Source: Amycolatopsis nigrescens CSC17Ta-90 (lineage in GTDB: Bacteria > Actinomycetota > Actinomycetes > Mycobacteriales > Pseudonocardiaceae). From it: a DNA stretch of 64,000 bases. The DNA lies in NCBI RefSeq assembly GCF_000384315.1, contig NZ_ARVW01000001.1, forward strand, positions 5,270,157 to 5,334,156, written 5' to 3'. Position numbers and translations under genes: made by a program. Below are positions 50,063 to 57,565 of the stretch, piece after piece; within the stretch, counting starts at the first letter, position 1, and every line of letters begins with the position of its first letter. Below the pieces are notes generated by a model, which did no database searches, was not told where the DNA came from, and was given only the letters and a program-made list of their open reading frames with translations.

Positions 50063-50611
50063 ATGTCGTCACCAGAATTTTCTGGCTTAGACGTTTCCAC
50101 CCGCGTGCGAGCGCGGGATATCCAAATGGCGGGTGTGGCCGATGTTCGGCGCCGGGTGCTGATGATATCCGGTGCGATAGACACGACCGATCACGACGTT
50201 TCGGTTTGCGTCAACCTGCCCGAACCCGGCCGCTGGCAGGTGATCAAGTCGGAGACCAACCTGACCGACCGGACCTGGGTCGCGATGCAGGTGGTCACGG
50301 ACGAGGAATCCACCTTCGTGAACGACGCGGACACCTTGGTGCTTTCGCGCCAGTTCGCCAAGTCTTTCATGACACCGGATCAGCGCAGGCTCACGTTCTA
50401 CGACGGTGAGGTCCGGCCAGGGGAAGCGGTGTTGAAGGTGTACACCTTGGAGACCGGCGCCCGCCGTCCCACCTATTCCTATTCCCGGTACAGCCCGATC
50501 GCCACCGACAGCGCGGAGAAGTCCGCGCAGACGCTGGAACAACTGGTCAGCGACGGAATGCGGCAGCGGCCCGTCATCGAGCTGATCGTCCCGGTCACCG
50601 TCATCGGATGA
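50063..50611 (+). CDS. Hypothetical protein, beta-rich
   Basis: 182 aa. The sequence alternates short strands and turns (VSVCVNLPEPGRWQVIKSET, DQRRLTFYDGEVRPGEAVLK), suggesting a beta-sandwich, with a helix at about 145-160 and a terminal hydrophobic strand (VIELIVPVTVIG). No signal peptide, no catalytic motif. AGGAGG lies eight bases before the ATG, a strong site. Not an enediyne apoprotein by any feature I can see (no export signal, no paired cysteines). The promoter region shares a CTCNGNTACCTTGAC element with the kinase gene at 26321. Confidence 0.65.
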   Translation: MSSPEFSGLDVSTRVRARDIQMAGVADVRRRVLMISGAIDTTDHDVSVCVNLPEPGRWQVIKSETNLTDRTWVAMQVVTDEESTFVNDADTLVLSRQFAKSFMTPDQRRLTFYDGEVRPGEAVLKVYTLETGARRPTYSYSRYSPIATDSAEKSAQTLEQLVSDGMRQRPVIELIVPVTVIG

Positions 50612-50645
50612 CGGCGGCGGGATCCGGCCGGGAGGCGGCGGGTGG

Positions 50646-51980
50646 ATGATCACCTTCATGCCGGACCCCGGCCTGCTGGACTCACCGCGCCGCCGCGCAT
50701 GGCCAGGCCTCTCCACCGGCCATGCCGGCCCCGCGGGTGAACCACCGGAGGGCACCGACGTGGTGATCGTCGGTGCCGGTCCCGCCGGGCTCGCGGTGGC
50801 CTCCGCGCTCTGGCACCACGGCGTGCACGACATCGTGCTGCTGGATCCGGCCGAGCGCCCCTGCGAGCGTTTCTTCGACCGGATCGACCTGCTCGGCCAG
50901 CGGGTGCTGCGCTCGCCGTACGAGCACCATCCCGGGGTCGAGGGCTACCGCGACTGCGAGCTGCTCGACTTCGCCAGGCTGCACTGGTCGCGGCTGACCG
51001 AGGTGGAGCGTCGCGAGGTCAGGATGGCTCAGGCCGGGCACCGGTCCGTGGTCCCGGTCGACGTCTTCGAGGCGTACTGCCGCCACCTCGTCTCCAGCCA
51101 CCACGTCGGCGAGCGGACCTGGCGCGCGACCGTGCAGGAGGTGCTGCCGGAGCCGGACACCGTTGTCGTGCGCACCGACCGTTCTTCCGTCACGGCCCGC
51201 TTCGCCGTGCTTTGCGCGGGCGAGCGGCGCCGGGTGGCACCGTCCTCCTGGTGGGGCGGGGGTCCGCCGCCTGACGGGGTGAGCTACTGGGACGAGCCGG
51301 TGCCGGAGTACGCGAACCGGCTGGTCGTGGTCGGCGCCGGGCTCACCGCCGCGCATCTGGTGTCGAACGCCCTCGCGGCGGGCCGCCAGGTGCACTGGGT
51401 GATCCGCGGGGACGCCGAGCGATACCAGTGCGCCGACGTCAACTCCTCCTTCTTCCGGCCAGAGGGTCGGGCCCGCTTCGACCGGGTGGACTGGCCCGAC
51501 CGGCTGGAGCTGTTGGGCCGGTACCGCCGGGCGTCGATCATGTTCGAGTTCCGGCCGCTGTTCGAGCGTGCCGAGGCCGGCGGCGGGCTGGTGGTGCACC
51601 GTGGCCGAGCGGTCGCGGCGGTGTCGGCCGCCGGTGACGGCACGGCCTTCGTCCGGCTGGCCGACGGCGACCTGGTGACGGGCGAGCGGGTGGTGCTCGC
51701 GCTCGGCACCACCCCGGCCACCGGTGGTGACCTGCTGCCGGATGCCGTGGCCGGCACCCGCGACGGCTGGCCCGAGCTGGCCGGGGACACGCTCGCGTTC
51801 CGGCGCGCACCCCGCGTGCTCGCGGTCGGCGCGGCGGCGGCCATGGTGCTGGGACCCGCGGCCCGCAATATCGACGGGCACCGGGTGGCCACCGCGCGGG
51901 TGGCCGCCGCGGTGGCCGAGGGATTGCGCCGCGGTGCGCCGGTCGCCGGCGAGAAAGCGCTGGCGGTCGCGCGTGGCTAG
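50646..51980 (+). CDS. FAD/NAD(P)-dependent oxidoreductase
   Basis: 444 aa. Two dinucleotide-binding folds: VVIVGAGPAGLAVASAL near residue 37 (FAD) and LVVVGAGLTAAHLVSNAL near 225 (NADPH). The C-terminal segment (PRVLAVGAAAAMVLGPAARN) closes the FAD domain. The plan fits flavin-dependent N-monooxygenases or related lysine/ornithine hydroxylase-like proteins, but the class-defining motifs are not clear enough to name a reaction. The neighbours are unknown genes, so its substrate may be the peptide or the A-PCP-bound acyl group. Confidence 0.78.
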   Translation: MITFMPDPGLLDSPRRRAWPGLSTGHAGPAGEPPEGTDVVIVGAGPAGLAVASALWHHGVHDIVLLDPAERPCERFFDRIDLLGQRVLRSPYEHHPGVEGYRDCELLDFARLHWSRLTEVERREVRMAQAGHRSVVPVDVFEAYCRHLVSSHHVGERTWRATVQEVLPEPDTVVVRTDRSSVTARFAVLCAGERRRVAPSSWWGGGPPPDGVSYWDEPVPEYANRLVVVGAGLTAAHLVSNALAAGRQVHWVIRGDAERYQCADVNSSFFRPEGRARFDRVDWPDRLELLGRYRRASIMFEFRPLFERAEAGGGLVVHRGRAVAAVSAAGDGTAFVRLADGDLVTGERVVLALGTTPATGGDLLPDAVAGTRDGWPELAGDTLAFRRAPRVLAVGAAAAMVLGPAARNIDGHRVATARVAAAVAEGLRRGAPVAGEKALAVARG

Positions 51981-52398
51981 CGGGGAGCACGACACCCGGT
52001 TCTCGCTGCCCGCCGTGGACGCCCCCGCGTCGACCGAGGTGGGCGTGATCCTGCTGGGGCTGGATGCCGAACGGCTGCTCGCCGGCCTCGGCCTGGCGAC
52101 CCTCGCCGACGATCCCGGGCTGGTGGCACTGGCGGTGGACCAGGTCCGGCACGGCGCGCTGACCCAGTTCACCCAGGAGGGCCTGGTCGAGGCGGGCGCC
52201 ACCCGGTGGCGCTGCCTGCGCAGCACCCTCGGCGCCCCCGACGCCGCCGGCTCACTCCGCCAGACCTGGGAGCGCGCGATCCGGTCGCTGACGCACTCGG
52301 ACGGCCCGGCGCCGGGCCCCGGCCCGGCGTCCGCCGCCTACCTGGCCGCCTGCTGGCTCCGCCGCGAAGACATCGACCGGTTCGCCGACCACCGCTGA
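51973..52398 (+). CDS. Hypothetical protein overlapping the FAD oxidoreductase gene
   Basis: 141 aa from a GTG that overlaps the oxidoreductase 3' end by eight bases. The first half includes a hydrophobic helix-turn (EVGVILLGLDAERLLAGLGL); the rest is helical (TQFTQEGLVEAGATRWRCLR and ASAAYLAACWLRREDIDRFA). No family recognised. Ribosome site is weak, so translation is probably coupled to the oxidoreductase. It converges with the AraC gene, 51 bases apart. Confidence 0.55.
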   Translation: MASGEHDTRFSLPAVDAPASTEVGVILLGLDAERLLAGLGLATLADDPGLVALAVDQVRHGALTQFTQEGLVEAGATRWRCLRSTLGAPDAAGSLRQTWERAIRSLTHSDGPAPGPGPASAAYLAACWLRREDIDRFADHR

Positions 52399-52449
52399 CC
52401 CGGCCCTTGTCTCGCCGCTCCGAAACGGCGGCTGGACGGCGGTGGCCGG

Positions 52450-53187
52450 TCAGACCGCGACCGGTACGGCGGCCCGGGCATTCAGCGCGGGGAAGGCGAG
52501 CAGGACCGGCGGATCGAAGGTTCGTGCAGGGCGCAACCGCACGTCGGCGATTCTCGTGACGTCCGGCTGGATCGTGATCGGGCCGTGGTGACCGGTGTAG
52601 GTCGTGCCATCGCGCTCGTCCCGGAAAAGGCACTGCGCCACCACGTGCCAGATTCCCTGCGGCACGTTCTGCAGCAGATAAGGCCCCGGTTCGTCGAGAA
52701 TCGTGTATCCCGCCGGTGCCCCTTCCGGAATCCGGCCGGGGAACAGGCCGACGAACACGGTTCCGGGGGCGGTTCCCGGCGCGGCGTGGAGCTGCCCGCG
52801 CACGGGCGCGCACCTGGCTCCGCGATGCACCTCTCCGGTGGGGATGCGTGGCAGAACGCCACGGAGCTGGCGGTATGCGATGGGTGCGACCCCGACGCTG
52901 CGGCTGAACCGGGCGCTGAAGGTGCCCACGCTGTTGTAGCCGACCCGGTGGCTGATGTCGGCCACGGTGATCGAGGTGGTCAGCAGCAGCCGTTTGGCCT
53001 CGGCCAGCCGCATCGCGGACAGGAACCGGCCGGGGGAAACTCCGGTGGCCTGCTGGAAAACCCTGGAGAAATGGAACTTGCTGAACATCGCCGAGCGCGC
53101 CATGTCGTCGATGGTGAGCTGCTCGCCGAGCTTCTCCCGCATGGTGCCGATGGCCCGTTCAACGGCGCGGCGAACGACGTCATCCAT
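52450..53187 (-). CDS. AraC-type regulator with N-terminal DNA-binding domain (paralogue)
   Basis: 245 aa. Same architecture as the regulator at 28484: double helix-turn-helix first (LTIDDMARSAMFSKFHFSRV, GVSPGRFLSAMRLAEAKRLL, VGYNSVGTFSARFSRS), then a beta-rich C-terminal domain (TVFVGLFPGRIPEGAPAGYT, YLLQNVPQGIWHVVAQCLF). The ATG at 53187 follows GGAGGGGA; upstream in-frame starts lack such a site. It diverges from the small peptide gene at 53735, which it may control. Confidence 0.85.
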   Translation of the reverse strand: MDDVVRRAVERAIGTMREKLGEQLTIDDMARSAMFSKFHFSRVFQQATGVSPGRFLSAMRLAEAKRLLLTTSITVADISHRVGYNSVGTFSARFSRSVGVAPIAYRQLRGVLPRIPTGEVHRGARCAPVRGQLHAAPGTAPGTVFVGLFPGRIPEGAPAGYTILDEPGPYLLQNVPQGIWHVVAQCLFRDERDGTTYTGHHGPITIQPDVTRIADVRLRPARTFDPPVLLAFPALNARAAVPVAV

Positions 53188-53734
53188 TGTGGATTCCCCT
53201 CCGGGTCCTATCGACCCGCTCGGCGAGGTTTCGCTGTTCGAATTGCCTCTCACCGCACATTAGCGCCGCGCCTGGCATCTCCTTAAGTGCTTCGTTCATC
53301 ACCTGTCGTGAATTCCTGAGCCGGCGAACGTGAAAAATTCATGGTGGCGAGTTCGCGGCCGGCTGGCCGGTGGCGGCCTGGTCGTGTGCGGACGAGCCCG
53401 CCCGCACGGGCTGCCGTGAAGCGTGTCGGACGCGGACATCCGGCCACCAGTGACCGGCTCACCGTAAGCGGGTGAAGCGTTCATCGGACGTTCGAGGCAA
53501 GCTTTCCGAAAGATGTTACGGAGCGTGTCCTGGTTGGTAATTCATCCACACTTTTATGAATTCGGCGAGATTTGTGTTTTTGGTCGTGCATCCGCTCGGG
53601 AAACCCGAAAGAAATGGTCCGAGCGGAGTATGCAAAACCCATGAGCGGTGGGTGCGGCTGGCACTGGTACGCGGTGTCGCGGTGGCGCAATATTGTCCTT
53701 GTAAGCACGATTCCTGCGCAATTGGGGAGTGTAC
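53188..53734. other. Long intergenic region before the small peptide gene
   Basis: 547 bases between a divergent AraC gene and the 57-aa peptide gene. Short open frames here (for example 53299-53484 minus) lack ribosome sites and coding bias. It should contain both promoters; GC falls in the last 200 bases. Confidence 0.5.
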
Positions 53735-53908
53735 ATGAGAACCGTGGCATCCGAGAACGTGATTACTTTTGTCAAGAAGCTCGGGGTCGGCACCCAGGTC
53801 ATCGACCTCGAGGTCGAGCTGGCGATCGACCGGTTCGATCAGTGGAGCAACCCGGAGAACCCGCTGGTGCTGGTCACCAACACCATGTGCGCGGGTGCTG
53901 ACCGGTAG
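53735..53908 (+). CDS. 57-aa peptide, candidate RiPP (TOMM) precursor
   Basis: 57 aa with GGGGAG five bases before the ATG. The first 30-40 residues are leader-like: charged, helical, with VIDLEVELAIDRF resembling the hydrophobic/acidic patches bound by E1-like clamp domains. The end, LVLVTNTMCAGADR, contains two Thr and one Cys, residues YcaO enzymes cyclise. It stands alone between long non-coding stretches and ends before a strong terminator, the usual setting of a highly expressed precursor gene. It is 27.5 kb from the YcaO/SagB genes, but beside paralogous regulators. No family match claimed. Confidence 0.6.
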   Translation: MRTVASENVITFVKKLGVGTQVIDLEVELAIDRFDQWSNPENPLVLVTNTMCAGADR

Positions 53909-54333
53909 CGTCCGGTGCTGCACTGGCGCGGGCGGGATCTCGGCTCGTGCTGGTTTGCCGGATCGTGCGCCGGCCGATCCGCCGCGCAAAAGAGTTGTGG
54001 CAATCGCGGCGGTCACTGTGGGGAGTTCACATCCAAAGCCCGAGTATCTGTGTTGTCGGCGGTCTGAAGAAACCATTCCCGCGACAGCGCAGGGTCGGCC
54101 CTTGAGCGCACTCCGACCGTGCTCAAGGGCCGGCTTTCCAATGCGGTCCGACGTGGGGCGTCGCCGCGACGGTCAATCCTCCGGTGTGCACCCATTGGGG
54201 TGACGCTTGCGGAGTGCGGCGGTGAGCTCTGCGTTCTCCGGCCGCGTTCTCCACCCGCGCGGCGTAATGATCCGCGCTGAACAGTGATAGACATGGTCAA
54301 GGGGAACCGGTACGCGGGAAGGCGTCGAGGGCA
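53909..54333. other. Non-coding region with terminator
   Basis: 425 bases from the peptide stop to the response regulator start. It holds the terminator at 54096-54132 and must hold the promoter of the regulator. No additional peptide gene with a ribosome site was found. Confidence 0.5.
54096..54132. terminator. Strong terminator downstream of the small peptide gene
   Basis: Perfect 12-bp stem CGGCCCTTGAGC (54096-54107) and GCTCAAGGGCCG (54121-54132), 13-nt loop, then GCTTTCC. It gives the peptide gene its own transcript with a 3' region of about 190 bases. Confidence 0.88.
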
Positions 54334-54939
54334 ATGATCAAGGTACTGGTGGCCGAGGACATGCATATCGTCCGCGGCGCGCTGGTCGCACTGCTCCAGC
54401 TCGAGTCGGATATCGAGGTGGTCGCGGAATGCGCGGCCGGCGACGAGATCCTGCCCGCCGCGCGGGCGGCAAGGCCCGACGTGGCCCTGATCGACATCGA
54501 CCTGCCGCGCAAGGACGGCCTCACCGCGGCCGGCGAACTGCACGAGCACCTGCCCGAATGCCGCACCCTGATCCTGACCAGCCTCGGCAACCCCGGCACC
54601 CTGCGCCGGGCGCTGGCCGCCAAGGTCGGCGGTTTCCTGCTCAAGGACGCGCCGGCGGACAAGCTGGCCAACGCGGTCCGCGGGGTCGCGACCGGCCGCC
54701 GGGTGGTGGACGGCGATCTCGCGCTCGCCGCCTGGGACAGCGAGGACTGCCCGCTGACCGGCAGGGAGATCGAGGTGCTGCGGATGGCCGCGGACGGGGC
54801 CGACCCCACCGACATCGCGGCCAGGCTCTACCTTTCGGCCGGGACCGTGCGCAACTACCTGACCACGATCGTCACCAAGGTCAGCGCGCGAAACCGGGTG
54901 GACGCGATCCGGATCGCCAAGGAGTCCGGCTGGCTCTGA
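54334..54939 (+). CDS. LuxR/NarL-type response regulator (paralogue)
   Basis: 201 aa. Receiver with VAEDMHIVRGALVALL, phosphoacceptor in IDIDLPRKDG, LILTSLG and LLKDAPADKL. LuxR DNA-binding domain has CPLTGREIEVLRMAADGADP and LYLSAGTVRNYLTTIVTKV. Nearly every motif matches the regulator at 27602-28207, so they may bind the same sites or partner kinases. Its stop lies six bases from the convergent stop of the tandem histidine kinase, its probable partner. Confidence 0.92.
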   Translation: MIKVLVAEDMHIVRGALVALLQLESDIEVVAECAAGDEILPAARAARPDVALIDIDLPRKDGLTAAGELHEHLPECRTLILTSLGNPGTLRRALAAKVGGFLLKDAPADKLANAVRGVATGRRVVDGDLALAAWDSEDCPLTGREIEVLRMAADGADPTDIAARLYLSAGTVRNYLTTIVTKVSARNRVDAIRIAKESGWL

Positions 54940-54945
54940 GCACCG

Positions 54946-57294
54946 CTAGGCCGCCGGGACGACGGCCCGCAGCCGGAACCGGCCGTCCGGGTCCAGCCCG
55001 GCGGTGAGCTCCCCGCCCAGGGTGGCCACCCGGTCGGACAGATTGCGGATCCCGCTGCTACTGGCGTCGCCGGCGATGACCGGCTCGGTGCCGTTCACCG
55101 CCACCCCGTCGTTGACGATCTCGAGGAGCACCTTGTCCGCCGCCTGGCGCACGGCGATCTCGCACCGCTCGACCCTGCTGTGCCGCAGCACGTTGGTCAC
55201 GCCCTCGCGCAGCACCACGGCGAGCACGGTGCCCACCTGGCTGGACAGCTCACCGTGCTGCACCTCGATCCGCACCTGCACGTCGGCCGCGGTGAGCACG
55301 GCTTCGGCCGAGCGCGACTCCTTGTCCAGCGAAAGCTCGCGGTAGCCGCTGGCCACCGACCGGACGTCGGTGAGCGCCTGCCTGGTCAGGTCGAGGATCT
55401 CGGCCAGCTCGGTGGCGGCCCGGTCCGGGTCGGCGAGCAGCAGGCGGCCGGTGAGGTCGGTCTTCAGCGTGATCGCGGACAGGCTCAGGCCGAGCAGGTC
55501 GTGCAGGTCGCGGGCGAAGCGCAGCCGCTCCTCGGCCACCGCCACCTCGGCCAGCCGCCGCCGGGTGGTGTCCAGGTCGGTGGCCACCCTGGTCAGCCAG
55601 CTCAGGCCGAACACCAGGAAGCCGGTGTTCACGGTGGCGAGGACGTTGAACGGGACATCGTCCATCCCGGTGGTGAAGCCGGCGTGCACCCAGGCGATGC
55701 TGGCGACCACCGCGGCGGACAGGGGCCAGGCGACCGCGGGGCGCAGCACCAGCAGCGCGTTGCAGATGAGCAGCCCGGGGAAGCTCACCCACACCTCCTT
55801 CAGCTGCATCATCGGCAGGTAGACCAGGCAAGCCTGGACGAACAGCAGCCCGTATGCCTGCCGGGAGCGCAGCCTCGCGGTGGCGCGGCTGAAGTAGGAC
55901 AGTTGCAGCACCAGCAGCGCGGCCAGGTAACCGGTGGTGAGCGCGACCTGCCAGAAGTTCGTGGTCAGGTACAGCACGTGGACGACGGCGGCCACGCACA
56001 TGCCCGCGACCACCGCGGCGAGCAGGATCGCCGCCTCCCCGCCGCCGAGCCGCGGTGACTCCCGCTCGAGATGCGCTGTGCGGGCGGGTCCGTGCCGTGC
56101 TTCGTGCAGGGGGAGGACGGCGTGCAGCCGGAACCGTCCGCCGGGTTCGGGGCCGGCGGCGACCGTCCCGCCCAGCGCGGTCACCTTCGCGGTCAGGTCG
56201 GCCAGTCCGGTCCCGCGGGTGGGGGCCGGTTCGTCGAGGGCGTTCTGCACCCCGTCGTTGACGATGTCGAGGGAGACCGTGCCACCGGCCTCGACCACCG
56301 CGATCTCGCAGTGCCGGACCTCGCTGTGCTGGAGCACGTTCGTCACGCCCTCGCGCAGCACGGCCGCCAGCACGGTGCGGATCTGCACGGGGATGTCCCG
56401 CTGGCCGAGTTCGAGCCGGAGGTCGACCTCGGACTCCTCGAGCAGCGCCTGTGCGGCCTGGAACTCCTGCTCCAGGGAAAGCTCCCGATAACCGCTGGCG
56501 ACCGCGCGCACGTCGGACAGGGCGCGGCGGGCGGTGGCGGTGATCTCGTCCAGTTCCCGCCGGGCCCGTTCGGGGGCGCTCCGCACCAGCCGCTGGGCCA
56601 GTTCACCCCGGAGCGCGATCGCGGACAGGCTCAGGCCGAGCAGGTCGTGCAGGTCGCGGGCGAAGCGCAGCCGCTCCTCGGCGACCGCGCCCCTTGCCAG
56701 CTCGTCGCGGGCCGCGTGCAGCATGGTCACCTGCTGGGCCAGCCGGGTCAGCAGGAACACGCTCACCCCGGAGATCGCGGTGGAGAGCGTGTTGTAGAGG
56801 ATGTCGAGCAGCCCGGTGGCCAGCAGCACCTGGATCCAGGCCGTACTCGCGACGATCGCGGCGAATGCGGTCCAGCCGGCCCCGCGGCGGAGCACCAGCA
56901 GCACACTGCCCGCCGGGAACCCGAGCAGATAGACCCACGGCTGGCCGAAGGTGATCATGGGCAGGTACACCACGGCGATCTGGAGCACGAGCATCGCGCG
57001 GCTCTTCGCCGAATGCAGGTCGGTCGCCGGGCTGCCGAAGTAGCGGAGCTGGATCGCCAGCAGCGCACCGGCGGAGAGCACCGCGAGTGCGATTCGCGCC
57101 GGCGCGGGCCCCGGCGCCAGTACCAGCAGCAGGCTGAGCACGATATTGGCGCTGAACTGCACCGTGACGATTCCCCCGGCAAGGCGCCATGCCTGCCGCG
57201 GGCGCCGGTCGTCCCCCGCCGCCCCCGGCAGCTCCGCGGTGCGGGAGGGCGGGAAACCCCCGGACGGGGGAACAGAAGCGACCGACCGAGTCAT
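54946..57294 (-). CDS. Tandem-fused double membrane histidine kinase
   Basis: 782 aa, two complete NarL-type kinases in one chain. Unit 1 (about 30-425): membrane helices, H216 in RFARDLHDLLGLSLSAI, N-box REGVTNVLQHS, G-box TGLADLTAKV. Unit 2 (about 440-782): new set of helices, H598 in the same motif, N-box REGVTNVLRHS, G-box SGIRNLSDRV. Each equals the single kinase at 26321. A 66-bp stretch around the two histidines is identical in both units. Start 57294 has GGGGGG upstream; ATG 57345 would add 17 residues. Both acceptor histidines and both ATP sites look intact. Confidence 0.9.
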   Translation of the reverse strand: MTRSVASVPPSGGFPPSRTAELPGAAGDDRRPRQAWRLAGGIVTVQFSANIVLSLLLVLAPGPAPARIALAVLSAGALLAIQLRYFGSPATDLHSAKSRAMLVLQIAVVYLPMITFGQPWVYLLGFPAGSVLLVLRRGAGWTAFAAIVASTAWIQVLLATGLLDILYNTLSTAISGVSVFLLTRLAQQVTMLHAARDELARGAVAEERLRFARDLHDLLGLSLSAIALRGELAQRLVRSAPERARRELDEITATARRALSDVRAVASGYRELSLEQEFQAAQALLEESEVDLRLELGQRDIPVQIRTVLAAVLREGVTNVLQHSEVRHCEIAVVEAGGTVSLDIVNDGVQNALDEPAPTRGTGLADLTAKVTALGGTVAAGPEPGGRFRLHAVLPLHEARHGPARTAHLERESPRLGGGEAAILLAAVVAGMCVAAVVHVLYLTTNFWQVALTTGYLAALLVLQLSYFSRATARLRSRQAYGLLFVQACLVYLPMMQLKEVWVSFPGLLICNALLVLRPAVAWPLSAAVVASIAWVHAGFTTGMDDVPFNVLATVNTGFLVFGLSWLTRVATDLDTTRRRLAEVAVAEERLRFARDLHDLLGLSLSAITLKTDLTGRLLLADPDRAATELAEILDLTRQALTDVRSVASGYRELSLDKESRSAEAVLTAADVQVRIEVQHGELSSQVGTVLAVVLREGVTNVLRHSRVERCEIAVRQAADKVLLEIVNDGVAVNGTEPVIAGDASSSGIRNLSDRVATLGGELTAGLDPDGRFRLRAVVPAA
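55471..55536. repeat. 66-bp direct repeat, copy in kinase unit 2
   Basis: Identical to 56617-56682, 1146 bases (382 codons) away, covering the phosphoacceptor region. Starts GATCGCGGACAGG and ends CTCCTCGGC. Confidence 0.95.
56617..56682. repeat. 66-bp direct repeat, copy in kinase unit 1
   Basis: Partner of 55471-55536. Perfect identity over 66 bases in otherwise diverged halves suggests recent gene conversion or strong selection. Confidence 0.95.
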
Positions 57295-57565
57295 CAACCG
57301 CCCCCCATGTCGCGTGCTGTCGGGCCGAGCCCGCTCGTCGAACATCGGCTTGTGACGCCCCCCGGCGCCCGTAATATAGCTCACACCCGCTCGGGGAGCG
57401 AAAATCCTGTCGTACCAACGGAGTTCGGGTACGCGCGGGCCGTAGCAGCGGCGCGCGGGAGAGCACTTCAGAGGAAGCGCGCGGATGTGCCCGGCGCAGA
57501 TGATGGGTCCTTGCCGCCCGCTGGGCGAAATCGGCACTCCGAACGCGACCGAAGGAGCGGGTTTG

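Noticed and set aside
50063..50611. 182-aa protein as enediyne-binding apoprotein
   Set aside because: No export signal and no cysteine pairs typical of chromoprotein apoproteins.
53299..53484. 61-codon minus-strand frame in the gap before the peptide gene
   Set aside because: No ribosome site and composition typical of random high-GC frames.
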